A stretch of DNA of 14,046 nt. Origin: Oligoflexia bacterium (GTDB lineage: Bacteria > Bdellovibrionota > UBA1018 > CAIMNF01). Every line of letters starts with the position of its first letter. Position 1 is the first letter of the stretch. Under the pieces are notes generated by a model. The model was not told the origin of the DNA. It searched no databases and was given only the letters and a program-made list of their open reading frames with translations. The position numbers were made by a program, and so were the translations under genes. This document shows, in pieces, positions 1-6,242 of this stretch. The stretch covers positions 1 to 14,046 of the forward strand of contig CAIMNF010000028.1 of the NCBI GenBank assembly GCA_903842755.1, in the 5' to 3' direction.

Positions 1-2
1 AA

Positions 3-1319
3 CCTTATAAGGGAACCCGTGATTTCTACCCGAAAGACATGCAATTCAGGAATTGGATGTTTGGGAAAGTTACGCAGGTGGTGCGATCCTTTGGTTATTT
101 GGAATACGCAGGCCCAATGCTTGAGCCCTTTGATCTTTACGCAGCGAAAACGGGCGAAGAAATTGTGAATCAGCAACTTTACTGGCTGATGGATAAAGGA
201 AACCGCAAGCTTGCCGTGCGTCCCGAAATGACCCCTACGCTGGCGCGGATGGTGGCAGGTAAATTACACGAACTGCCCCGGCCAATTCGCTTGTTTAGCA
301 TTCCGAATCTTTGGCGTTATGAACGTCCGCAACGGGGTCGGTTGCGAGAACACTGGCAATTGAATGTTGACGTCTTGGGGGGCGACCCGCTTCTGGCGGA
401 TGCAGAGGTGTTGTCAGTTGCGTTAGAGCTGATTCGCACCTTTGGGGGCGAGAAAAATATGCTCATCAAGGTCAATCATCGCGGGTTGATGGATGCTTTT
501 TTTACTCAAACCTTGGGGCTGACCCCGGAGCAAGCGCATCGGGTGGTGAAAGCCGTCGACATGAAAGACAAAATTGACCGTGAAAAGTTTGAAGGGATGG
601 TCTTAGAGGCTGGTGTAAAAATTGAGCATCTCGCAGCACTAGAACAGTTTTTTAAAGCCAGTCTCCAGCAAGCGTGTGCCCTCGTTCCTGGCGAAGGGTC
701 CGCCCACTTGAAGAAACTTTTTTCGCTCTTGCAGGAGTCTGGAGCACGCGTCAGTGAAAGTGCACCAGCCGGGCAAGTCGATGGACTTCATGTGGTATTT
801 GAGCCTTCGATTATGCGCGGAATGGATTATTACACGGGTACGGTTTTTGAGATTTATGATCAGTCCCCCGAGAATCGGCGTGCCATGTTTGGGGGAGGCC
901 GCTACGATAATTTAATTGGTTTATTCGGCAAAGAAGCGTTGTCCGGCGTGGGCTTCGGGATGGGGGATGCTTCGCTAGAACTTTTTTTACAGACCCATCA
1001 GCTCATTCCAACCTTTAAATCAGAGATCGACGTGATGATGACCTTACCTCAAGCAGAGGTCCGTACCTTGGCAGAAGGGCTTGCACGGCAATTGCGGGAA
1101 CAGGGGCTAAGAGTGATGACTCCCCTTGCAGTGGGAAGTTTTGGCAGTCAATTGAAACAAGCCACAAAACATGACGCAAAAGTGGCGATTTTATTTGGAG
1201 AAGAAGAATTAAAAGCGGGCCAAGTTTTGGTCAAAAACCTAAAAACGGGGGCACAGCTTGCTGTGCTTCAGGCGGAAGTTGTCGCTCAAGTCAAAGACAT
1301 TTTAAGAAAGGAAAACTAA
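3..1319 (+). CDS. hisS: Histidyl-tRNA synthetase, 5'-truncated by window edge
   Basis: Class II aminoacyl-tRNA synthetase that charges tRNA-His in the cytoplasm. The frame is open from base 3, and the codons before the ATG at base 39 read KGTRDFYP, the conserved N-terminal HisRS motif. That ATG is therefore internal and the true start lies upstream of the window. Motif 2 (RYERPQRGR, about 315-341), the HisA signature RGMDYYTGTVFE (816-851) with its catalytic Arg, and the GGGRYDN loop (about 891-911) are all present. The C-terminal anticodon-binding domain runs from about 1029 to the stop. Motif 3 reads GVGFGMGDASL (945-977); most HisRS have an Arg at the position of this Ser (typical GLERL). 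The gene ends in TAA, immediately followed by the dut ATG, which suggests translational coupling. Identity is firm; the motif 3 subtype is the unusual part. Confidence 0.96.
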   Translation, partial: PYKGTRDFYPKDMQFRNWMFGKVTQVVRSFGYLEYAGPMLEPFDLYAAKTGEEIVNQQLYWLMDKGNRKLAVRPEMTPTLARMVAGKLHELPRPIRLFSIPNLWRYERPQRGRLREHWQLNVDVLGGDPLLADAEVLSVALELIRTFGGEKNMLIKVNHRGLMDAFFTQTLGLTPEQAHRVVKAVDMKDKIDREKFEGMVLEAGVKIEHLAALEQFFKASLQQACALVPGEGSAHLKKLFSLLQESGARVSESAPAGQVDGLHVVFEPSIMRGMDYYTGTVFEIYDQSPENRRAMFGGGRYDNLIGLFGKEALSGVGFGMGDASLELFLQTHQLIPTFKSEIDVMMTLPQAEVRTLAEGLARQLREQGLRVMTPLAVGSFGSQLKQATKHDAKVAILFGEEELKAGQVLVKNLKTGAQLAVLQAEVVAQVKDILRKEN

Positions 1320-1742
1320 ATGCAGACCATTCCCTTTAAAAAACTCTCGCCCTTGGCCCAAGTGCCCACCCGTGCGTTTACGCAAGATGCAGGTTTGGAT
1401 TTAACCACCGTAGAGGGCTACACGCTAAAGCCCGGCGAAGGAAAAATTTTTAAAACGGGTTTAGCAATGGCACTCGAGCCTGGCTTTGTGGGGCTGGTGT
1501 GGGACCGCTCGTCGATGGGTAAACGCGGAATAAAAACGGCGGGGGGAGTGATCGATGCCGGTTACCGAGGCGAAATTGGCGTAATTTTGTGGAACATTAG
1601 CCCCGAAGCCCAAGAAATTAAGCCGGGCGAACGGATTGCGCAGCTGTTGATTCAGGCCGTATCAACTCCGAGTACGCTTGCAGTGGAAGAACTTCCAACT
1701 TCGGATCGAAATCAGGGGGGATTTGGAAGTTCTGGTCGATGA
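1320..1742 (+). CDS. dut: dUTP diphosphatase (dUTPase)
   Basis: Hydrolyses dUTP to dUMP and pyrophosphate, keeping uracil out of DNA and supplying the dTMP precursor. It is a trimeric cytoplasmic enzyme. The 140-aa length is typical. All five dUTPase motifs are visible: motif 1 DAGLDL (23-28), motif 2 DRSSMG, motif 3 GVIDAGYRGEIG with catalytic Asp79 and uracil-stacking Tyr82, motif 4 PGERIAQL, and the C-terminal motif 5 RNQGGFGSSGR (130-140) that closes over the active site. The ATG directly follows the hisS stop (TAAATG), with an AAGAAAGGAAAA ribosome-binding stretch inside the end of hisS, so the two genes are probably co-transcribed and coupled. The last 125 bp, including all of motif 5, are also the antisense 3' end of the ferritin-like gene. 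Confidence 0.96.
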   Translation: MQTIPFKKLSPLAQVPTRAFTQDAGLDLTTVEGYTLKPGEGKIFKTGLAMALEPGFVGLVWDRSSMGKRGIKTAGGVIDAGYRGEIGVILWNISPEAQEIKPGERIAQLLIQAVSTPSTLAVEELPTSDRNQGGFGSSGR

Positions 1743-2262
1743 TCGCTTGGGCCAGGAGAATGTGTTGCCGCTCTTCTAACGCAATCTGATTAAAAATTTT
1801 TGCACTGATCGGGTCAACCGCAAGAAGCGTTTGATAAAACTGTTCGCCGGCCACGCGGCCCCGTTCTTCCGCGTTTGCCATAAATTGGGCAAAATCATGC
1901 TCGTTTTTACAGCGCTGGAACGAGTCCCATAGCGCTTTGCTGACGGGGCGATCGGTTATGGGAATCGTTAAATCGTTCATGCGGTAAAGGAGCCATTGCA
2001 AATGTTTGTGTTCTTCTTGCGCAAGCAAGGACCAGATTTTTTTCACCCCCGCAGAAACTTCCGGAAACGCCAACGGCGCAGTTAAAAATGCAGACGCGGC
2101 CTGTTTCTCGGCAAAGGCCACAAACCTAAGCCGGTCACCCAATCCTTCCGGTGTGCTTAAGGCGCGGGGGTAAGGAGGCTTTTTCCCGACTGCGCAAACC
2201 GTAAAGGGATTCCAGTCGGGTTCCGCAACAGTGGCAAAGGGCGAGGGTGAAGAGTGCGTCAT
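1618..2262 (-). CDS. DUF455/ferritin-like diiron protein
   Basis: A 214-aa protein with the helical pattern of a ferritin-like four-helix bundle. Candidate metal ligands are Glu52, Glu84-x-x-His87, Glu132 or Glu133, and Glu164-x-x-His167, which is the E...ExxH...E...ExxH diiron arrangement. The blocks AEKQAAS, LAQEEHKH, ALWDSF, EERGRVAGE and ALEERQH resemble the DUF455 ferritin-like family as I recall it; MiaE-type tRNA hydroxylases are a more distant alternative. There is no signal peptide, so it is probably a cytoplasmic oxidoreductase or oxygenase of unknown substrate. It starts at an ATG 47 bp from the divergent barrel gene, with only a weak AAAAGA upstream. It converges on dut and overlaps it by 125 bp; residues 174-214 lie in that overlap and follow the complete metal-binding core, so the tail may be dispensable. 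Confidence 0.85.
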   Translation of the reverse strand: MTHSSPSPFATVAEPDWNPFTVCAVGKKPPYPRALSTPEGLGDRLRFVAFAEKQAASAFLTAPLAFPEVSAGVKKIWSLLAQEEHKHLQWLLYRMNDLTIPITDRPVSKALWDSFQRCKNEHDFAQFMANAEERGRVAGEQFYQTLLAVDPISAKIFNQIALEERQHILLAQAIIDQNFQIPPDFDPKLEVLPLQAYSELIRPESTAAQSVRPA

Positions 2263-2309
2263 GATCTTTTGGATTTTAGTTTACCAGAAAATCAGTCACA
2301 CTGAAAAAG

Positions 2310-3383
2310 ATGAATCATTTTTTTGGGGCAATGATTTTCGTTTTAGGATTTACGGCGCTAAATTTAAAGGCTTTTGGCTTTACGATGACGATTAGCAATG
2401 CCACTTATTTGAATGGCGGCACCGCAATCGTTCTTGATCCTCTTGCTGCAGCTATCGCTACACAATTCAATGATTCCATCGCAGGACAAGTCCAAGTCAG
2501 TAATTTTTTAGAAGAGCTCGGTAACGCAAACGTCGGCTCCAGTCGCTCTTTTCTTTCGCCAGGGGTCGTCGATCAAGCAAGTTACCTGGTGGCGCTGAGT
2601 GGAAGCATGGCTTTAGCGTTGGGCAGTGGCGCATCGCTGTCCGGGGGATATCAACCGAAGTCAAATGAGTTGCCGCCCATTGGGGTAGGCGCAAAAAATG
2701 GCGTTACCGTGGGCGTTTCGGGCAAAGTGGTGCACGCCCCGCTTCCGTTTAATGTCAGGCCCGAGCGTTTGCTCTTCACTGCTTCATTTTCAATGACCGA
2801 CATGTCCAGCTTTTTCAAAAGTCCAGTGTCGATTAAATCAACCCAGTATGCACTCGGTGGAAGTTACCTGATTTATCCGCCAATCAATTGGCTTCCTTTT
2901 TTGCGGTGGAATGGGTTTAGGCTTTCAACGGGGTTAAGTTTTTCATCGTTCGATGTGGTGTATGCAACCCCGTTTAATATCAGTCAGTCGGGAGCACTTT
3001 CTTCGACGCTTACTTGGGCAAGCACGATTGATATTGGCGCGTCGTCGTGGGTAATCAGTTTACCGATCGAAGCAACCACGGGCATTCGGCTCTTTTGGAC
3101 ATGGAATATTTTTATGGGCTTGGGTTTAGATTTTAATTATGGCCAATCCCAAATTACGGGCGGCGGCTCGGGGCCAATTACGGGAACTGCCTTAGGACAA
3201 ACAGTTTATCAAGCAACCGCTACGATCGACGGGACCTCGTCCAGTACTGCTCCGAACGCAGTTCAGCTCCGTTATCTTATTGGCACTCAAATTGACTTAG
3301 GGCCTTTTGGAATTTATGTGCAAGCTCAAGCGTCGTTACCTTCCGTTTATGCGGTAAATGCTGGCGCAAATTTTATGTTTTGA
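2310..3383 (+). CDS. Predicted outer-membrane beta-barrel protein
   Basis: A 357-aa protein I cannot assign to a named family. It begins with a hydrophobic signal peptide (residues 1 to about 22, GAMIFVLGFTALNLKAFG). From about residue 125 it is rich in alternating hydrophobic and polar segments with aromatic girdle residues (VTVGVSGKVV, FRLSTGLSFSSF, NIFMGLGLDFNY, FGIYVQAQ). It ends in Phe (GANFMF), the usual C-terminal signature for BAM-dependent insertion. Residues 25-120 are rich in Ser, Ala and Gly and may form a periplasmic or loop region. The start ATG has no strong Shine-Dalgarno sequence. Only 14 bp separate its stop from the following lipoprotein gene, so the two probably form one transcript and may act together in the outer membrane. 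A porin, channel or assembly role would be guesswork. Confidence 0.8.
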   Translation: MNHFFGAMIFVLGFTALNLKAFGFTMTISNATYLNGGTAIVLDPLAAAIATQFNDSIAGQVQVSNFLEELGNANVGSSRSFLSPGVVDQASYLVALSGSMALALGSGASLSGGYQPKSNELPPIGVGAKNGVTVGVSGKVVHAPLPFNVRPERLLFTASFSMTDMSSFFKSPVSIKSTQYALGGSYLIYPPINWLPFLRWNGFRLSTGLSFSSFDVVYATPFNISQSGALSSTLTWASTIDIGASSWVISLPIEATTGIRLFWTWNIFMGLGLDFNYGQSQITGGGSGPITGTALGQTVYQATATIDGTSSSTAPNAVQLRYLIGTQIDLGPFGIYVQAQASLPSVYAVNAGANFMF

Positions 3384-3397
3384 GGTAGACTAAAAGG

Positions 3398-4417
3398 GTG
3401 AAGACTCAACAGTGTCCAAAGGAATGGACCGCACTTTGCTTTACCTTCGGAACAATTCTCCTTACTTTCTTACCCGGCTGCGTCCGCTCCAATGGATTCA
3501 AAAATGATCGCGATTTTTATCAAGACACGGGTGATGGGTATTACAAAAACCCCGAGACCTTAGGGGCGAACGGCTCGACACCGGAAACCACGGATCACTT
3601 GGAGCGCCTTCGGCAACCTAAAAAAAGAACGTTAATTTTGAGCTTTTGGAACGATACTCCGGTCGGGGATACAACCATCGGTGATTTCGCTGCCGAAGAA
3701 TTAAAACGGCAATTGTATTTAAAAAATCGGGTGATTTATCCCGACGAAAATAGCATGGCGACCACCAAAGATTTTTTAAGGGACGACGAGAAAGAGACGA
3801 TTCAAATTACCCAGTTGATTCGCGAAGGAAAACGCGCAGGCGTGTCGACCATCATCATCGGGAGAATTTCAAAGATCGTGTTCCGCGAAAACCGCGAAGA
3901 AGTAGGGCTTTTACGGGAGCTGCAAAGCAACGTGGGGGTCGATGTTGAAATCAAAACATTTGACGTGGCAGGCGGTAGGGAAGTCATGTCCGCCAAGCGT
4001 TCCGGTTTTGCCGGGGCGAACACAAAAATTATTTTTGACAAAACAGCGGCCGACAGTCGAACGGCTAAAATCGAACTTGCCAAACAAGCCGTGCTCGATG
4101 CAATCACCAAGCTGATTCCCGATGCGATGCTTTCGCTCGATAAAATGGATTGGCAAGGGCGGGTGGCCAAAATCCTGGGCAATAAGGTGTACATCAATGC
4201 AGGTCGGCAGTCGGGGCTGTTGGCCGGCGATATCTTGAAGGTGCTCAGTCCGGGCGAAGAAATTATCGATCCAATCACTAAAGCTTATTTAGGACGTTCA
4301 GAAGGATTGCTGAAAGGAACTCTTGAGGTGACCGAGTTTATCGGTGAAGATAGCGCCATGGCGCTTATCCATACAGGAGGCAACTTTCAAGATGGCGACG
4401 TGGTCAGTCTTTATTAA
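3398..4417 (+). CDS. Lipoprotein with CsgG/LpoB-like region and FlgT_C-like domain
   Basis: A 339-aa predicted lipoprotein starting at GTG, with the GAGGT at 3382-3386 and AAAAGGG just upstream. The signal peptide ends in a lipobox L25-P26-G27-Cys28. Residues 29-75 are a polar linker. Residues about 76-240 form an alpha/beta unit (RTLILSFWND, then TIIIGRISKIVF) resembling the CsgG/LpoB/FlgT-middle group of envelope lipoproteins. Residues about 252-339 (GRVAKILGNKVYINAGRQSG, then EEIIDP, then DGDVVSLY) look like a FlgT C-terminal domain, which in Vibrio belongs to the flagellar H-ring. No flagellar gene is nearby, so a general outer-membrane scaffold role is at least as likely. The barrel gene lies 14 bp upstream. 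The 3' end overlaps lipB by 26 bp in another frame. Confidence 0.82.
   Translation: MKTQQCPKEWTALCFTFGTILLTFLPGCVRSNGFKNDRDFYQDTGDGYYKNPETLGANGSTPETTDHLERLRQPKKRTLILSFWNDTPVGDTTIGDFAAEELKRQLYLKNRVIYPDENSMATTKDFLRDDEKETIQITQLIREGKRAGVSTIIIGRISKIVFRENREEVGLLRELQSNVGVDVEIKTFDVAGGREVMSAKRSGFAGANTKIIFDKTAADSRTAKIELAKQAVLDAITKLIPDAMLSLDKMDWQGRVAKILGNKVYINAGRQSGLLAGDILKVLSPGEEIIDPITKAYLGRSEGLLKGTLEVTEFIGEDSAMALIHTGGNFQDGDVVSLY
4376..4380 (+). promoter_or_regulatory. Ribosome-binding site deciding the lipB start
   Basis: GGAGG lies 11 nt before the ATG at 4392. The upstream in-frame ATG at 4344 has no such site and would add 16 residues outside the LipB family alignment, so the 4392 start is preferred. 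Confidence 0.65.
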
Positions 4418-5048
4418 TCGAACCACCCCTCAGGCACCGTTTACCTTTCAGGATCTGCAAAATCTGCAAGATTCCGTTTTGGAGCAGCTTCAAAGCCAGG
4501 GGGGGCAAGCGTTATTGTTTGCCGAGGTCGAACCCGTGGTGACCTTGGGGCAAAGACAGGTGGCGTGGGAGCAAATTCCCGATTCGGTCCGGCAATTAGA
4601 TGCGCAGAAAACGATTCAAGTGGTCGCGGGAAACCGAGGGGGAAACGAAACCTGGCACGGGCCTGGCCAATGGGTGTGCTTTGTTTTGGCCGAGTTGGTC
4701 CATTGGGTCGGGGACAGTCGCGGCGTACGCAAGGCGATTGACCAAACCCTGGGTCGAATTCTACCGGTAATCCAAGAGGATATTCCTGAAGCGGTCATCG
4801 AACAAGACGATCGCCTGGGGATTTGGTCACCGTCAGGTAAAATCGTTTCAATCGGTATAAAAGTTCAAAAAGGTTGGCTAAAAAGCGGCTTTTCCGTAAA
4901 TGTTTTTCGTACTCCCCACAGTTTTTTCGGAATCAATCCTTGCGGATTAAACGCGCAGCCTGATTTTTTACTCAAGAAATTCAGCGATTTTACCGAACTG
5001 GAGTCTCGGTTTGTTCAGATTCCCAAAAAGCTTACGCAAGTTTTGTAA
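4392..5048 (+). CDS. lipB: Lipoyl(octanoyl) transferase
   Basis: Transfers octanoate from octanoyl-ACP to the lipoyl domains of 2-oxoacid dehydrogenases and GcvH, the first step of lipoate synthesis (LipA then adds sulfur). The 218-aa length fits the family. Visible hallmarks are RGGNETWHGPGQ (82-93), the catalytic Lys150 in SGKIVSIGIKV, and the acyl-carrying Cys184 in INPCG. The usual (Y/F)HG before LALNV is KSG here (164-166), so the His at that position is replaced by Ser. I chose the start at MATWSVF because GGAGG precedes it; a longer frame opens at 4344. The gene begins inside the end of the lipoprotein gene, implying translation from the same message. lipA is not in the window. Confidence 0.93.
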   Translation: MATWSVFINRTTPQAPFTFQDLQNLQDSVLEQLQSQGGQALLFAEVEPVVTLGQRQVAWEQIPDSVRQLDAQKTIQVVAGNRGGNETWHGPGQWVCFVLAELVHWVGDSRGVRKAIDQTLGRILPVIQEDIPEAVIEQDDRLGIWSPSGKIVSIGIKVQKGWLKSGFSVNVFRTPHSFFGINPCGLNAQPDFLLKKFSDFTELESRFVQIPKKLTQVL

Positions 5049-5110
5049 CGAGTCTGAAAAGACACATTTTAGATTAAGAATTGTTTGATAGACTTAAAAA
5101 TAGGGACACC

Positions 5111-5293
5111 ATGATAAAGAGAGCGCAATTTTATTTTGAGAATTTTTCAATGAAAGTAGGATACGGCAAAGGTTTTTGGGCTTTGGTGGCTGGCCTAGGT
5201 TTAGCTTCGGTGATCTTGGTAAAAATGGAAATGCGGCATTCGCCGTCTCCGGTTGTAGAGCGTCTTCCTGCTTCAGAAACATTCATTCATTAA
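5111..5293 (+). CDS. Small single-span membrane protein, hypothetical
   Basis: A 60-aa open frame from the ATG at 5111, which has AGGG 5 nt upstream; an alternative TTG at 5081 would give 70 aa and an internal ATG at 5150 would give 47 aa. A charged N-terminus is followed by one hydrophobic segment (FWALVAGLGLASVILV, residues about 31-46) and a short tail containing SPSPVVERLP. This is consistent with an inner-membrane protein with one span and a periplasmic tail. I recognise no family. It lies 62 bp after lipB and 130 bp before the metalloprotease start. It might be a real small protein, or the remnant of a longer anchored protein, since the final gene of this window has a similar short-head plus single-anchor arrangement but no clear sequence similarity. 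Confidence 0.5.
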   Translation: MIKRAQFYFENFSMKVGYGKGFWALVAGLGLASVILVKMEMRHSPSPVVERLPASETFIH

Positions 5294-5377
5294 TCTATTC
5301 AATTTAAATAGTTGATATTTTTAGCTAAAATAAACTTCATTTTTCAGTTCATTTTCCGCGTTAATACCCGATAAGAA

Positions 5378-5386
5378 TGGTATACT
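5378..5386 (+). promoter_or_regulatory. Extended -10 promoter for the metalloprotease gene
   Basis: TGGTATACT matches an extended -10 element (TGn followed by TATACT). No convincing -35 is seen, as is common for extended -10 promoters. Transcription would start near 5393, about 30 nt before the ATG at 5424, leaving room for the AAGGGG ribosome-binding site at 5415-5420. Confidence 0.5.
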
Positions 5387-5423
5387 AATATTGAGTCCAG
5401 GGCGGCTCAATGGGAAGGGGAAA

Positions 5424-6200
5424 ATGAAGTTTTTTGTCGGCCAGTGCACTCTCTTTGTGGCGCTTGTCATTGGACTGGCCTTTGGCTTTCAAGGATGTGC
5501 GCATTCTTCTTCAAATTCCATTCAAACCCAATGTGTATTAAATTCCGATCAAGCAAATACGATTACCGGCAAGTGGGCGAATCACCCCATCCCGCTTTCC
5601 ATACAAGCCGTTGATTTTTCGGCGTCGGAACAGCAGGCCATTAGTGCGGCGGTGAATAGTTGGAACACGTTTTTTCAGGCGTCTAAGCAACTGACGATTT
5701 ATAATGCCGGAGGCACTTCCACGGCTGATTTCACGGTCCAAAATTCTTCGACTCGAGTTTCGTCGGCAACCGTATGCAACACTCCGATCATTACGCCTTC
5801 GGGGTTTTCAAATTACGTGTATATTTACAAAATGTCTTCCGGATGGAGTTTTGGGAGTTCGGCCATTGCGGTCACAAGTACTTGTCCAGTGACCAGTAAT
5901 GTCTCGTCCCAGTTTCAAACCATGACGGCTGCAGTAATGAACATCAATTATCAAAATTATTTTACTGGGGGCAATCCAGTGCCAGATTTACAAAGTATTT
6001 TAACGCATGAATTAGGTCACCTGCTCGGCTTAGCGCACTCCTGTGGGCAAATGAACAATGGAAGTAGTGTAGATTGTAGCAATCCCGATTATCAATCGGC
6101 AATCATGTACCCCTATCTCGGATTTAACGGAAGCGCAGGAATTGTAAAATCGCAGCTTCAGGCCAACGACGAAGAACGCGCAAACTGTCTTTACCCCTAA
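5424..6200 (+). CDS. Secreted matrixin-type zinc metalloprotease, putative lipoprotein
   Basis: A 258-aa exported protein whose C-terminal half carries the metzincin signature. HELGHLLGLAH (His195 to His205) supplies three zinc-binding His and the catalytic Glu196, and the Met-turn IMYPY (Met228) follows 23 residues later. This is the matrixin (peptidase M10A) layout. The chosen ATG has AAGGGG 3 nt upstream and lies about 30 nt after an extended -10; a TTG at 5391 would coincide with the predicted transcription start. The signal peptide ends FGFQGCAHSS. Cys25 could be lipidated, but Phe at -3 makes the lipobox atypical. Five further Cys (Q-C-V, V-C-N, T-C-P, S-C-G, D-C-S) and a C-terminal NCLYP suggest disulfides. 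The small size leaves no obvious long propeptide or hemopexin domain. Likely role: degrading extracellular or prey/host protein, substrate unknown. Confidence 0.9.
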   Translation: MKFFVGQCTLFVALVIGLAFGFQGCAHSSSNSIQTQCVLNSDQANTITGKWANHPIPLSIQAVDFSASEQQAISAAVNSWNTFFQASKQLTIYNAGGTSTADFTVQNSSTRVSSATVCNTPIITPSGFSNYVYIYKMSSGWSFGSSAIAVTSTCPVTSNVSSQFQTMTAAVMNINYQNYFTGGNPVPDLQSILTHELGHLLGLAHSCGQMNNGSSVDCSNPDYQSAIMYPYLGFNGSAGIVKSQLQANDEERANCLYP

Positions 6201-6205
6201 TTCGA

Positions 6206-6234
6206 TTGAATGCCCCTTCGGCGAGTGGTATTCT
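6206..6234 (+). promoter_or_regulatory. Probable valS promoter
   Basis: TTGAAT (6206-6211), a 17-bp spacer, then TATTCT (6229-6234) preceded by TGG, resembling a sigma-70-type promoter with an extended -10. The -10 ends only 8 nt before the valS ATG at 6243, so the transcript would have almost no 5' leader. Confidence 0.45.
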
Positions 6235-6242
6235 AGCGCGAT

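Noticed and set aside
39..41. ATG at base 39 as the hisS start
   Set aside because: The frame stays open upstream and encodes the conserved KGTRDFYP motif, so the gene starts outside the window.
3802..4278. 158-aa minus-strand open frame inside the FlgT_C-like lipoprotein gene
   Set aside because: It lies wholly antisense to a gene with a clear signal peptide and domains, its Ser/Ile-rich translation resembles no family, and it has no promoter or ribosome-binding site.
4344..4391. N-terminal extension of lipB to the ATG at 4344
   Set aside because: No ribosome-binding site, no family similarity in the 16 extra residues, and GGAGG favours the 4392 start.
5297..5313. CTATT...AATAG inverted repeat after the small membrane protein as a terminator
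   Set aside because: Five AT-rich pairs and no following T-run make it too weak to call.
5391..5423. TTG at 5391 as the metalloprotease start
   Set aside because: It coincides with the predicted transcription start of the extended -10 promoter and would put 11 charged residues before the signal peptide.
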